A stretch of DNA of 64,000 nucleotides from Pseudobacteriovorax antillogorgiicola (GCF_900177345.1 NZ_FWZT01000004.1:248001-312000), one strand, 5' to 3'. Numbered from the stretch's first letter, positions 43,510 to 52,951 are shown. The notes: a model not told the origin generated them from the sequence alone. Translations and numbers: made by a program.

Positions 43510-44337
43510 CTATTGTTGATTCGCGAGTGCTTCTTGGATATCACCTACTGTTAGAACGCGAGCGTCATTCATTAATAGATACTGTTGCCAGGAATTATCA
43601 CCAGTTTTGAAGCCATTGGTGTATACCATGCGGCTTGGGCTCATTGCGGTGAAATTGACCGTCATACCATGGTAGGGATGAGTGTCGATTGAGACGATGC
43701 GATCATAGCTTCCATCTTGGTTGATCAGATAAATGTGATCACCTGTAGGAACCTGGCTCGCAGGGCCCATAAACTCCTCCTTAGTTTCTCGATCACCCTT
43801 GGCAAAGGCAACGGGGTGACCTTCGGTCACAGTTAAGCTCTTTCCTGTTGCAGATATAAAGGTAAATACATCTTTTTCTTCGGGACCAGCGATGACGTCT
43901 TCGATTCCATAAAATCCTGTGGCACCACCCCCAAAGTCTTCTTGGGACAAAAGCTTCAAATCTTCGGCACTATCTTGATCACGAAATGCCAGAAGCTCGG
44001 TTCCTGTAATCAGACCAAACTCGCTGACAAATTCTGTTTCTTCAGCGCTACATCCGCACTGGCAGCGAAGGGAAACAGCATCGATGCTGACGGGAAACCA
44101 TTTACCACTACCCAGAAATCCCTTGCAACCTCCACCGATAGTAGGAGGGCAGGCGGCGGCGGTACACATATTTTGAACCATGACCCGCGCAGCGCGATCC
44201 ACAGAACAACGGGTACCAGCCTTTTCTAGACTACAGATATCCTCGTCCCAGTCGGCGGTGGTACAAAGAGTAAAAGCGAATAGGGGAGATCCCCAGAGCA
44301 ATGTTAGTAACAATCCTAGCTTTACAAAAATCTTCAT
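43510..44337 (-). CDS. Secreted Cys-rich protein with Hint-like domain (copy A)
   Basis: A 275-residue secreted protein with the same layout as the 41875 product: signal peptide to about residue 21, a Cys-rich module (CTTADWDEDICSLEKAGTRC, MCTAAACPPTIGGGC) and a Hint-like domain beginning at Cys96 (GCSAEETEFVSEFG). The TxxH block is TEGHPVAFA (171-179), and the closing strand is MVYTNGFKTGDNSWQQ, where the NGFxxGDN end matches that of many bacterial Hint domains. The two copies align over most of their length, so they arose by duplication. AGGAGT before the ATG. First gene of the three-gene operon. Confidence 0.75.
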   Translation of the reverse strand: MKIFVKLGLLLTLLWGSPLFAFTLCTTADWDEDICSLEKAGTRCSVDRAARVMVQNMCTAAACPPTIGGGCKGFLGSGKWFPVSIDAVSLRCQCGCSAEETEFVSEFGLITGTELLAFRDQDSAEDLKLLSQEDFGGGATGFYGIEDVIAGPEEKDVFTFISATGKSLTVTEGHPVAFAKGDRETKEEFMGPASQVPTGDHIYLINQDGSYDRIVSIDTHPYHGMTVNFTAMSPSRMVYTNGFKTGDNSWQQYLLMNDARVLTVGDIQEALANQQ

Positions 44338-44481
44338 TGGACAAACTCCTAGCTAGGCCTGTACATAAATGACAGGCTAGCACTTGGTCGCGCTGCATCT
44401 GCTTCGCGACTCGGTTCATTGTAAGAGACGAAAAATGGGGCAGGTTCGGACTAAAAAATTAGATGCGATTCACCTCCTCAC

Positions 44482-45300
44482 TCACTCTTCAATTGGGGTT
44501 CCTTTTAAGCTATTGCTAAATAAGAATGATGCTCCCGTGCTCAAGCTTAACCTATAGCCAAAGCCGATCTGGGGAAGTAGATACGGCTGATTTGGATTGA
44601 AGAGATTGCGTACTTGTAGCATTTCATTTTTATCACTGGCGACTACGATGTCTAGGCGACAAACATCAGCATAGACACCTTCACAAATTGCGGGGTGTTC
44701 ATAGACTTCAGTTGAAACCTCTTTCGTGATCTCGCCTGGGAAAGGATTGTCTAAGAATTCACCGATTTGAACATCAGTGTCTCCGTAACGGATGAATACG
44801 CCATCGCCCTTGGTTGCGAAACTCTGGTAATTGCTGGGATCTTGAATTGTCGCATAGATCGTGGCCTCGGAGCTTGGGTCTAAACGCAAGGATGCACCAT
44901 AGTCCACATCGAGGCTGTCTTGCCCTTTGATAACCATCCCTAAGTTGAATTTAGTTTTTTCTTCATCCAGGAAGATCGGACCGTTATTTTCCCAGTCCTG
45001 ATTAATGAAAAGCCGAGCAATGAGCTTTGTATCAGGAATCATCACCGACTCATCGGTGTTCGATAAAGCCCACTTTGAGACCAGCAAGCACTTGCCTGAT
45101 TCGTCTCCTAGAACAAAGGCACATGGATTGTTCAAGTCAACCTGAGGTGGCAGCTCTTGGCTTGGGTCGCCGGAACTATTGTCGCTGTTTTGATTACCGG
45201 TAGAACTAGCTGGGTCTTGACTGTCTCCAGGGCTATCGGCACAGGCCGCAAGACTTGAAAACATCAGAGCATAGGCTGCTCCAAGAACTTTCATTTTCAT
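44482..45300 (-). CDS. Lipoprotein of unknown function
   Basis: A 272-residue lipoprotein (SLAAC, Cys20). A Ser/Asn/Gln/Asp-rich linker to about residue 50 is followed by a beta-rich globular part with paired Cys (NNPCAFVLGDESGKCLLVS, AICEGVYADVCRLD). CAAGGAGTG lies before the ATG. It is upstream of the Hint operon in the same direction with 144 bp between, and downstream of the TM-anchored gene. No family is recognised; it is one of the consecutive exported proteins in this locus. Confidence 0.72.
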   Translation of the reverse strand: MKMKVLGAAYALMFSSLAACADSPGDSQDPASSTGNQNSDNSSGDPSQELPPQVDLNNPCAFVLGDESGKCLLVSKWALSNTDESVMIPDTKLIARLFINQDWENNGPIFLDEEKTKFNLGMVIKGQDSLDVDYGASLRLDPSSEATIYATIQDPSNYQSFATKGDGVFIRYGDTDVQIGEFLDNPFPGEITKEVSTEVYEHPAICEGVYADVCRLDIVVASDKNEMLQVRNLFNPNQPYLLPQIGFGYRLSLSTGASFLFSNSLKGTPIEE

Positions 45301-45353
45301 AGATCACACTCCTTGTTAAAAATATGTCACTTACACCTAGTGAACTTCCTATG

Positions 45354-46112
45354 TTAATTTGGCATATCATAGCTTGGGTAAACATCCCGAATACGTTGCC
45401 GAGCCTGGTCTTTTGGCATCTGGGCAAGTAAAAAGCCTGTTTCAATATGTACTGCAGCATAGCTTCTATAGATAGGGTCTTTAATTGCACTAAGTTTGGC
45501 GATAGCTGCGTCAGGATCATAGCGAGCCAGGGCTTTCAGAACTTCAATATTTTCGTTTAACTTCATCGCTTTCACTTTGGCTGGCTTGATATGATCGATG
45601 GGCTGCTGTAAGTACTCAAAAACGCGAAACCTGGTCATCGGATCAAATTTCATGCGATAGCCCAAGTAGTCGACTAATGCCAGCCTCTGACTAAGCTCAT
45701 GGGTATCATACGGATTATGAGACAGTCTCTGAAGAATAGAGGCGACCCCACGGTGGCCCCTTTGATTCAGATTCGCCAGAGTTACCCGTATTTGTTCATC
45801 ATTGAGACTGCGAACGCTGCCCATGAACATGGCCTCTACTTCACCGACGAACGCTTCTTCCTCTTTAGCGGGGAGGGGTTCGAAGACAAAATAATCGGTT
45901 TTGGTGGGATCTTCATTGCGGTTACTAGCCTTCTTTTCACTTGAAGGTTGAGGTTCCACACGGGCTGTGTTCTCAGCAAGTGGTTCTGTCATGGTGCTCG
46001 GCAATAGACTTGTATCCTGATGGCCAACCTCAACTCGCTCATTTTTGTAGATCAAAGCTAGGATTAGCAATGCAGATCCGAGTCCGACTGTAGCTATTTT
46101 ACTAGTGCTCAT
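45354..46112 (-). CDS. Membrane-anchored helical protein
   Basis: A 252-residue protein with an uncleaved-looking N-terminal helix (IATVGLGSALLILALIY), a Ser/Glu/Thr-rich linker and a helical domain (about 85-252) of HEAT- or TPR-like character, judged only from helix-turn-helix spacing (HRGVASILQRLSHNPYDTHEL, NENIEVLKALARYDPDAAIAKL). GGATCG precedes the ATG. The same anchor-linker-helical plan appears in the 161-residue protein at 49404, on the other side of the divergent promoter. It follows the 46132 gene by 19 bp, so they are likely one operon. Confidence 0.7.
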   Translation of the reverse strand: MSTSKIATVGLGSALLILALIYKNERVEVGHQDTSLLPSTMTEPLAENTARVEPQPSSEKKASNRNEDPTKTDYFVFEPLPAKEEEAFVGEVEAMFMGSVRSLNDEQIRVTLANLNQRGHRGVASILQRLSHNPYDTHELSQRLALVDYLGYRMKFDPMTRFRVFEYLQQPIDHIKPAKVKAMKLNENIEVLKALARYDPDAAIAKLSAIKDPIYRSYAAVHIETGFLLAQMPKDQARQRIRDVYPSYDMPN

Positions 46113-46131
46113 GATCGATCCTTTCTTTCAG

Positions 46132-46983
46132 TTAGATTGGGAGCCCGCTAAGACTGTCTTCAAGCTTGCGATTGGGGGCAATGTTCCAAGTTGTAAATCG
46201 ATCTTGAATTCGTTGGCCTTCCTGCTTCTCATCCTGAAGTTGATTGAAGTAATGAGAGGAAGCGCTTTGAGATGCGAGATCGATGGTTTGAGGAGTAAAC
46301 GGGCTCGGCCGGCCTCTCAATTTAGCTCTCAGCACAATTTCTAGAACTGAGAAATCGTCGGCAGCATCACAGGCATCGAAGTTCGAGGAGTCTTCCATGC
46401 ATATTTCATCGTAGTATTGCTTTGCCTCAACTATGCTACTCAACATGATGTTTGATTTGGTAACATCCCATGACTCGTATTCCTCAAATGATATGGCTTG
46501 AAGGTAGAGGTCCAATGTGAGATCGATGATCTTAGCTTGGGAGATAGCTTCTTGGCTCCAAAGGTGAAGGGTATTATCGGAGGGAGATTTGTTTACGTTC
46601 TCATCTACAATAAGTTGACAGCCGGTCAAAAACGTTTTTCGATAAAAGTCGTCTTGGTTGTATGACAGTGCCACACCTTGACGACTGACGACGTTCGTTA
46701 GAGATTGCCAGTCCTGTCCCCTCCGCAACTCGTATGTTCCCATGTTGGTTTTTAGTGAGATAGGAGCGCTGTGGCCCCGGCATTGGTATTTGTATCGGAT
46801 ATCTAGGGATACTTCAAAATCTTCTGTAGCAGGGATAGAGAAGGGCTGAAGAGAGCAGCCGGTAAGGGTTCTACCTGAGTCGAAGTCACACTGGATTAAA
46901 TTGGCAGATGCCTGCGCTGATGGTCCTAGGCTGACCAGAGCAGCGGTAGTTAAGAAAATTTTTTGGTATTTTTTCTGAAACAT
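46132..46983 (-). CDS. Secreted protein of unknown function
   Basis: A 283-residue exported protein with a signal peptide to about residue 26 (SAQASAN). The N-terminal half is beta-rich with cysteines that may pair (LIQCDFDSGRTLTGCS). The C-terminal half has Cys in IMLSSIVEAKQYYDEICMEDSSNFDACD and a helical tail. CTGGAG before the ATG. It opens the leftward run 46983-45354, with its own promoter region at 46984-47206. No recognised family. Confidence 0.7.
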   Translation of the reverse strand: MFQKKYQKIFLTTAALVSLGPSAQASANLIQCDFDSGRTLTGCSLQPFSIPATEDFEVSLDIRYKYQCRGHSAPISLKTNMGTYELRRGQDWQSLTNVVSRQGVALSYNQDDFYRKTFLTGCQLIVDENVNKSPSDNTLHLWSQEAISQAKIIDLTLDLYLQAISFEEYESWDVTKSNIMLSSIVEAKQYYDEICMEDSSNFDACDAADDFSVLEIVLRAKLRGRPSPFTPQTIDLASQSASSHYFNQLQDEKQEGQRIQDRFTTWNIAPNRKLEDSLSGLPI

Positions 46984-47206
46984 GAGAACTCCAGTTGTTT
47001 GTCGTTGTCACTATTTATGGAGATAAAAGCAAAGTCCATTCCAAAAGATGATTTTTGATCGAGAATAATAGAATTGGCTTTATATGGGGGTTTATTGCTT
47101 AGAAAGCCTTGAGCTGATTAAAGTCAAGAGAGGCTGTTCAAATTTTTGAAATCGACCTTGTTCAAAATACCGAACAAAAGGTTCTCGATCTTGCACGGTG
47201 AATAAT
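46984..47206. other. Promoter region of the 46132 gene
   Basis: AT-rich DNA between the leftward terminator at 47207 and the start of the 46132 gene, without any open frame. It should contain the promoter for that transcript. No clear -35/-10 or -24/-12 pair stood out. Confidence 0.35.
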
Positions 47207-47235
47207 AAAAAGGCGAGTCTTCTTTAGACTCGCCT
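47207..47235 (-). terminator. Rho-independent terminator of the coiled-coil gene
   Basis: AGGCGAGTCT (47211-47220), TCTTT, AGACTCGCCT (47226-47235) form a perfect 10-bp stem, followed on the minus strand by TTTTTATTATT. It is 25 bp downstream of the 47260 gene. Confidence 0.9.
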
Positions 47236-47259
47236 GTGTTGGAAGTGAAGCTCTATGGG

Positions 47260-49002
47260 CTAGTTTTCTAGGGGTGTGAATTCAATACCAGTGGTTCGCT
47301 CCATCACTTGAACTTGATCAACGGTATCTGTTACCCAGACGTTGTTCGTTCTTTTGAAGTTAGACACTGTTTCCTTGCGACCAAAGATACTATCGAGCCC
47401 GCCTATGATCCAGCTGCCGACACGGCAGTAGCTGTACCAACGACACCATGAGTTGTTTCTCATAGAGCTTGAGATCGCGCCAGCACCAGTTTCTTTTGGC
47501 ATCTCCATCAATGGGGGAGGAGTCATGGTCTTGTTCACCTGAACCATGGCTAATTGAGTCATTGCTCGCTCGATCAGACCAAGTTTTACGTCACGAGAAA
47601 TCTGCTCTTGCTCAGCAGGTGTATAGTTGAACTCAGGATCATTCGCATCGAATTTTATGGTGAACCAATCGCTAGAATTGCCATCTTCGATGATACTATG
47701 AATATTCTTGGCGCTGAAGAAGCCTCCTTTCTTCTTTTTCTTCTCAACACGTTTCACAAACTGTGAAAGATTATAACGAGCAGTATACTTACGTCTCGTT
47801 TTGATAGGGTAAGTGTAGAGCGCGTTTACGACAAGGTAAGAGCTAAGTTCATCATGGTTGATGGTATCTGAACGAGGAGTATTAGGGCCTTCTGGGAAAT
47901 ATGGGCAGGCGCCGATGTTACTAAGAGTGATTTGACCACTGAAGCCTGCATCTCCAGGGCCTAGGAATGGCTTGGGCTGGGGGAGAGTCTCTTCACTAAG
48001 AGGCTCTATGGGAGTTTCACCCGAAGGAAAGGCTGCATGATCTTGTGTGGAACCTGGGATGCTCGCGTGAAGCAGAACAGGCAATGGATTGTCAGTGCCA
48101 TCGATAAATGACGACGATGCTACTCGCGCCGAAATCAAAGGAACTTTGGTGAAGAATAGGCCAGAATCTCTGTTGAGATCCCGGTATTCGTTTTGAATCT
48201 GGGCCCAACGAACCCGGTAGGACAGTTGTCCATCAAGGGCGCGCATGGGAGCATATTCTTTATAAAACTCAGCTCGTCGTGTCTCAAGATCATAGAGGCG
48301 ATCGAGAAGAGCAAAGAGAGGGTCCAAGGATTCAGCTAGGGAATCCGTTAAGCGCTTTACATCGCGATCAGCAATGTCAAATGCTGTTTCAGCATCGCGA
48401 AGTTCTGCTAAGATCGGATTGTAGGTACCTGTGATAAATTGAACCAAATCATTCTTGACAGCTTCAACAGCTTGCGCTTCAGCGTTGCAGTCTTCTGGAC
48501 TGTTTATCAAGGTACAAGTGTTGTAGTTTTGCTTTGCTGTAACAAGCTCATTTTTCTTCTGAGATAGTTGCATCTCAGCGTCGTCAAAACGTCTCTTCTT
48601 GTCTTGATAGTTGGCGTCAGCAAGATCACGAACCTTACGCAATTCATTGAGCCGTTCTTCTTGAGGCTCGAAATCGGCTATCATCCCTTCAATAGTATCT
48701 GCTGTTCTTTTGATCGATCCAGAGATAGATGAAGAGGTTTCAGCAAGCTCTAAGACAGCGGGGCAAAATCCTAGATTTGCAGTCCTTGCAAAGTTTGATA
48801 GTGATACAGTGCCTGTTTCTGGTGGTAGAACATAGGCTGTACGACAGTCCTCATCAAAGAGAACGCCTTGAGCATTGTCAGGATGGACAATGCCATCAGC
48901 CTTGTTCGCACAATTGTTTGATTGATAAGGAATCGCTGAAGCACTGCTTGCAAGCAGCACTCCACCAGCAATTCCCAAAAGTCGATGTTTCATTGAGACC
49001 AT
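47260..49002 (-). CDS. Large secreted coiled-coil protein
   Basis: A 580-residue exported protein. The ATG at 49002 has AAAGGG upstream and gives a normal signal peptide (LLGIAGGVLLASSASA). Residues about 85-250 form long coiled coils (ADFEPQEERLNELRKVRDLADANYQDKKRRFDDAEMQ). The rest contains a beta-rich region with GDAGFSGQITLSNIGACPYFPEGPN and a Cys near NSWCRWYSYCRVGSW. It shares a divergent promoter with the 49404 gene. No family found. Its length and coiled coils suggest a structural or periplasm-spanning part of the surrounding system. Confidence 0.75.
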   Translation of the reverse strand: MVSMKHRLLGIAGGVLLASSASAIPYQSNNCANKADGIVHPDNAQGVLFDEDCRTAYVLPPETGTVSLSNFARTANLGFCPAVLELAETSSSISGSIKRTADTIEGMIADFEPQEERLNELRKVRDLADANYQDKKRRFDDAEMQLSQKKNELVTAKQNYNTCTLINSPEDCNAEAQAVEAVKNDLVQFITGTYNPILAELRDAETAFDIADRDVKRLTDSLAESLDPLFALLDRLYDLETRRAEFYKEYAPMRALDGQLSYRVRWAQIQNEYRDLNRDSGLFFTKVPLISARVASSSFIDGTDNPLPVLLHASIPGSTQDHAAFPSGETPIEPLSEETLPQPKPFLGPGDAGFSGQITLSNIGACPYFPEGPNTPRSDTINHDELSSYLVVNALYTYPIKTRRKYTARYNLSQFVKRVEKKKKKGGFFSAKNIHSIIEDGNSSDWFTIKFDANDPEFNYTPAEQEQISRDVKLGLIERAMTQLAMVQVNKTMTPPPLMEMPKETGAGAISSSMRNNSWCRWYSYCRVGSWIIGGLDSIFGRKETVSNFKRTNNVWVTDTVDQVQVMERTTGIEFTPLEN

Positions 49003-49403
49003 AATTTTCCCTTTCAATGAGATGATCTTGAATTGCACATTGCAACAGTGATGTGTTGCGAGTCATGCCAAACCCAGAAAACATTGGGAGTAGGCTTGAA
49101 TTGTATTGAGTCTTTAGCAAGTCACATGCCATGAATAAAACCAGCTTCGATGTAAAGTCGTGGCCTTGATTTTCGTGACTATCTAAATCTAAAGGGTTCG
49201 ATTTATATCTCTGATTAAGGTCTAGTCATGACCATTGTTCAGAATTCGGGATATTTATAACCGAATTTAGAACTTCATTTTGACCAGACAAGGTTTCGTA
49301 GCGGAAAAAGAGGGGCTAGAGGGCCTATGATTTTTGGTACGAGATTTGCTGACTCTGTGGTGCTCGCTCAATTGAATTTTAACGGAACAAAGGAAATTCG
49401 TCG
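49003..49403. other. Divergent promoter region
   Basis: About 400 bp between two divergent groups of exported proteins. Mostly AT-rich, with no ribosome site or frame of note. The start-proximal leaders of the rightward genes are alike (AAGGAAATTCGTCGATGAA at 49404, AAGGAAATTGATCGATGAA at 49971). I saw no well-spaced sigma-54 -24/-12 pair. Confidence 0.35.
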
Positions 49404-49889
49404 ATGAAACATAAAGCCGGAGTGATTGCTTTATTAGGATTTGGCTTGATCGCCATAGCCTTTTATTTGAGCCAAAAAATCGTTCAGCAGAAATCACCAG
49501 CAGAACAACAGCTCCATCGGGAAAATGAAGAAGCTGTGTCAACCGCGCCAGTGAGTGTTGAAGTAGAAGAAGTGAGGAGTATAGAGCCTACTGAAGATCT
49601 CGAAAACGAGAGCGCCAGAATCCAGGAAACTTGGGCTTCGATCCCCACAATGGATACCGAAGAGCTGAAAGAGGAGCTGCAGTCTCATGAGGAAGAGATT
49701 GAGCGAGATGATGTTATCAAAAGACTGAATCTAGACGGTGAAGTAGCATCTAAAGAACGCGAGTACTATGGGCGTAAGTTCAAGAGAATGTCAGATCTCA
49801 GGGTTGCGATAACGAATAGAGATCTTGAAGGAATCAAAGCAGATCTTGCCGCACATAAACTTAAACTTCAAAATCAGAATGAAGATTAG
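49404..49889 (+). CDS. Membrane-anchored Glu-rich protein
   Basis: A 161-residue protein with one N-terminal membrane helix (GVIALLGFGLIAIAFYL), a Glu/Gln-rich acidic segment (EQQLHRENEEAVST, EVEEVRSIEPTEDLENE) and a charged helical end (KRMSDLRVAITNRDLEGIKADLAAHKLKLQ). The layout matches the 45354 protein. It should be a single-pass inner-membrane protein with its bulk in the periplasm. First gene of a rightward run of four; GGAAA precedes the ATG. No family recognised. Confidence 0.7.
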   Translation: MKHKAGVIALLGFGLIAIAFYLSQKIVQQKSPAEQQLHRENEEAVSTAPVSVEVEEVRSIEPTEDLENESARIQETWASIPTMDTEELKEELQSHEEEIERDDVIKRLNLDGEVASKEREYYGRKFKRMSDLRVAITNRDLEGIKADLAAHKLKLQNQNED

Positions 49890-49970
49890 AGTCGGTAACG
49901 ACAAAAAAATGAAAAACACATCGAATACTTGATGTGCAATAAAATATTATCAACGTAAGGAAATTGATCG

Positions 49971-50966
49971 ATGAAGAATAGCAAAATACGAGGATTTCTA
50001 GCTATATTAGGAACTCTCGCGGCAGGTTCAGGGCTGGCCACACCTAAATTAATTGAAGTAAAATTATCTCCTAGTGTTAAGTTGAATGCGATGGTCGAAG
50101 ACTCTGGACTCTTTTCTATAGTTGACTATCCTAATATACTTGATGGTACATTCAGCCTGAATCTTATTGGTAGTACATTTGGTAACAACTTGGATGACGG
50201 TACTTGCAGTGCTGTTGGAACTCAGGTTCGGATGTTGGACCTGCTTCCCCATCGCCGTGCCGAAATCATGAGAAAGCTTCGCGAGGAAAGTGCGGTTCGC
50301 ATCGATTCTTCTATTGCATCCTACTTAGACCAAACTCTTATTCGCCAGCAGGTGAAACAAGTTGCCGAAAACGCGGGTATTCAGGCTGGTGCATTCGTTC
50401 ATCGCAACCCCTATGTGGTCGGTACCGTAAATGTGAGCTTAAACTGGGAGTCTAGTGCGCTGATTCAAAAAGTAGGAGCCACTGAAGATCTGAAAAAGAG
50501 CCTTGAAGATATCTTCAGTATTCCTAGCCCCGTTGGTGGGCAAGTTTCAGGACGTATTCAAGCAATGGACTTAGCTTGCGACCTGCGTTCAGGAAAAGCG
50601 CATATCAGTGTCGATATTTCCGGAAGCTATCCAAAGTATTCCTATGAGTTTCGAACGCTTTTCGATCAAACATTGGCTCAGGATAGCTATCAGAACTTAA
50701 CTTTATGGGAGCAGAGCAATAAGGACGTTCTGGATGATCTGGCTCCTAGCCAAAGGTCTTTGGTCAACGGCGTGGCCTTAGCGAACATTCTACCCGACGA
50801 TACAACCTTCTCTCTTTTTGAGATAATAACACTGTCGAACTTCTACTTTGATGAGATCGGTTCGCTTAAAGACCTTAGTCTGGAAGACTTTTTAAATGGA
50901 GTTCTCATTCAAGATCCCCCTTCTGAAGTCGAGCATATTGCTAATAATCAACTCAATCATCAATAG
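49971..50966 (+). CDS. Secreted protein of unknown function
   Basis: A 331-residue exported protein (signal ending at GSGLATP). Its N-terminal part is beta-rich (VKLSPSVKLNAMVEDSGLFS), with GTCSAVGTQVRMLDLLPHRRAEIMRKL and a long helical stretch after it. The end (SLEDFLNGVLIQDPPSEVEH) looks disordered or short-helical. It has two Cys residues. AAGGAAA before the ATG. It is followed 12 bp later by the 50979 gene. No family recognised. Confidence 0.72.
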   Translation: MKNSKIRGFLAILGTLAAGSGLATPKLIEVKLSPSVKLNAMVEDSGLFSIVDYPNILDGTFSLNLIGSTFGNNLDDGTCSAVGTQVRMLDLLPHRRAEIMRKLREESAVRIDSSIASYLDQTLIRQQVKQVAENAGIQAGAFVHRNPYVVGTVNVSLNWESSALIQKVGATEDLKKSLEDIFSIPSPVGGQVSGRIQAMDLACDLRSGKAHISVDISGSYPKYSYEFRTLFDQTLAQDSYQNLTLWEQSNKDVLDDLAPSQRSLVNGVALANILPDDTTFSLFEIITLSNFYFDEIGSLKDLSLEDFLNGVLIQDPPSEVEHIANNQLNHQ

Positions 50967-50978
50967 TCGGAGCGAGCA

Positions 50979-51791
50979 ATGAAAAGATCATTATATCGCA
51001 ATATCCTTAAATTATTCTTCACTTTACTAGCGCCACTATTCTTCTCACATGGAGCAGCAGCTCAAAACCCATTAGAAGTGTTTTTAGCAGCAGCTGCTCA
51101 AAATCGCTGGGAAGTTCCTAGACTCATTAGCTCCGTTGGCAACTCACACGATTGGTTGACTGGTAAAGCTCATCATCATGAGCCTCTAACTAGCACGCCC
51201 ATTCCAAACTGTAGCGAAGTTCAAAGCAATCACAAAGCTATGAAAGATCTAGTGGCAGAACTTACAAACGTTTTGCAAGAGATGCAAGATCTTCTCAAAG
51301 TAATTGATGAAACATCAGATATAGAAGAGCTTTTTAAATTACTCGATGAACTTGATCTACTTCTACTTAGACAACTAGAAATTAGGGATCAGCTGAATGT
51401 TGTCTTTCCAGCGAGTTACCAAACAATTGATCGTCTTATGGAAGTATCATGGGATTTGCCCCAGGTAGAGGACTTAGGATTAGATCCAGATCAATGGCAA
51501 ATAGTCTCTGCCCGGCTAGAGCCGACTCGAATCAGCTTGCCCAGCTGGGAATGGCAGGAGGGAGACATTGAACCGATTCAGGAGATAGATGAATGGCATG
51601 AAGGTCCTACCCTAGAAAATGGCGCGATCCGGGTCACTCGTTGGGCTAATCCACTTTATGGCTGCGTCGAAGTAAACGATATTCGAATGAGAGCGACTTT
51701 AGAAATCACGTTGCAGAATCGAGAAAATAGAATTCTTAATGTTGAAGCTAAAGGAGTTTTTCTATCCCGAAGAGGAGGGAATGAATTATGA
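50979..51791 (+). CDS. Secreted helical protein, coupled to next gene
   Basis: A 270-residue exported protein (signal peptide ending at GAAAQN). Residues about 70-140 form amphipathic helices with heptad-like leucines (MKDLVAELTNVLQEMQDLLKV, LFKLLDELDLLLLRQLEIRDQ). The C-terminal third is beta-rich and contains one Cys (YGCVEV). The stop overlaps the start of the next gene by four bases (ATGA), so they are coupled. No recognised family. Confidence 0.72.
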   Translation: MKRSLYRNILKLFFTLLAPLFFSHGAAAQNPLEVFLAAAAQNRWEVPRLISSVGNSHDWLTGKAHHHEPLTSTPIPNCSEVQSNHKAMKDLVAELTNVLQEMQDLLKVIDETSDIEELFKLLDELDLLLLRQLEIRDQLNVVFPASYQTIDRLMEVSWDLPQVEDLGLDPDQWQIVSARLEPTRISLPSWEWQEGDIEPIQEIDEWHEGPTLENGAIRVTRWANPLYGCVEVNDIRMRATLEITLQNRENRILNVEAKGVFLSRRGGNEL

Positions 51792-52882
51792 AACGTAGGA
51801 TTTTGATTCTAACTTTGAGTCTTGGGGCTAGCCTTATTACAGGCATCCAAGCTCAAGCCGACAGTCGGCAGGATGCAAAAGATACTCTTAACGCTACAAT
51901 AGGTTCTCGAACACAGCTTGATAAGCTGTGGAGATTGGAAGAAACTTACCTCTCTAGTGAATCACGGTTTGTAATCCTCTCAAAAGAAATTACAAAACGG
52001 GCTTCATTGAGTCTTGAATCTATTGCTTCGCTTGAAGAGTCCCTGAACAATAATCCGTCTCAGATTAAGGGCTATATTGAGTCAGAGTTAGAGAAAATAG
52101 AGGTCAATATTGAAGACCTTATTCAAGTTACACAGGCTTCTCAGAAGCTTTCGGATTCAGCAATGATCTCTTTCAAGGCGATAGTTGATAAAAGTATTGA
52201 AGATTCTTTGGTCTTGGAACAGTCCATAGCCTACCTTGCAAAAGATTTTATGAGGCGTATTTCAGATCAAACTATCAAAAATGAGCAGGTTCTTTCTAGC
52301 GTAAAGCAAAGCTTTCGCCTTGCTGCCCATAAAGTTAGTCGCTACCTAATTGAGTTGGCTGCCGGAACAAGCCAGGAAAACCTTAAAAGATCACTCTACC
52401 AAGTGGAAGCTCATTTATCATACCAAGCACATCTTAGTCCATTGATTCGAGAGATGAGACTATTCGATAGCTTGCTTGACCGGCAAATTTTGTCATTTCT
52501 TATTTTCAGGAGTGAGCAAACTCTTACAGAGATGCTTCGGCTTCAAGCTCATTTTGATGATGTCCTAGCTAGTATGGTGCTCCCATCTGCTATGAAGCAG
52601 GAGGCTGCGCGAACAATAGAGCAATTAATTTCTCAGGCTCATTCAAAATTAGATAGTTTGCGATCATTGGGACCAAACAAAATTGATCTAGTTTTAAAGG
52701 CGAAGCGACGATCTCAAAGGCTCGTTGCAAGAGAATGCCGAACCCCTAGTCAAAAAGTTGATTGCGAACTTTATGACGTTTTGATAGGGATCAATAGCGA
52801 GGCTCTCAGGTCTCTTCCTCAAGAGGTGCTAAGGCAGTATGAGTTCGCATGGGACTATCTAAGAGGGCAGGTTCAGATTTGA
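51788..52882 (+). CDS. Secreted all-helical coiled-coil protein
   Basis: A 364-residue exported protein (signal ending at IQAQAD) made almost entirely of long helices: LESIASLEESLNNN, ELEKIEVNIEDLIQVTQASQKLSDSAMISF, MLRLQAHFDDVLASM and a tail with two Cys (ARECRTPSQKVDCELYD) that could form a disulfide. A bundle or filament-like structural protein is likely. GAGGAGGG precedes the ATG. It is the last gene of the rightward operon, just before the shared terminator hairpin. No recognised family. Confidence 0.72.
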   Translation: MKRRILILTLSLGASLITGIQAQADSRQDAKDTLNATIGSRTQLDKLWRLEETYLSSESRFVILSKEITKRASLSLESIASLEESLNNNPSQIKGYIESELEKIEVNIEDLIQVTQASQKLSDSAMISFKAIVDKSIEDSLVLEQSIAYLAKDFMRRISDQTIKNEQVLSSVKQSFRLAAHKVSRYLIELAAGTSQENLKRSLYQVEAHLSYQAHLSPLIREMRLFDSLLDRQILSFLIFRSEQTLTEMLRLQAHFDDVLASMVLPSAMKQEAARTIEQLISQAHSKLDSLRSLGPNKIDLVLKAKRRSQRLVARECRTPSQKVDCELYDVLIGINSEALRSLPQEVLRQYEFAWDYLRGQVQI

Positions 52883-52895
52883 AGTAAATCTGAAT

Positions 52896-52935
52896 AAAAA
52901 GCCGCTGCTTCCTTCGATCATTGGAAGCAGCGGCT
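52896..52935. terminator. Terminator between convergent operons
   Basis: AGCCGCTGCTTCC (52900-52912), loop TTCGATCATT, GGAAGCAGCGGCT (52923-52935) form a perfect 13-bp stem. The run of A at 52896-52900 becomes a T tract on the minus strand, so it ends the leftward sigma-54 activator transcript. It probably also stops the rightward one. Confidence 0.88.
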
Positions 52936-52951
52936 CCATAGCTCAACTTGT

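Noticed and set aside
49040-49080. TTGGCATGACTCGCA on the minus strand as a sigma-54 promoter
   Set aside because: The distance between the GG and GC elements is two bases too short.
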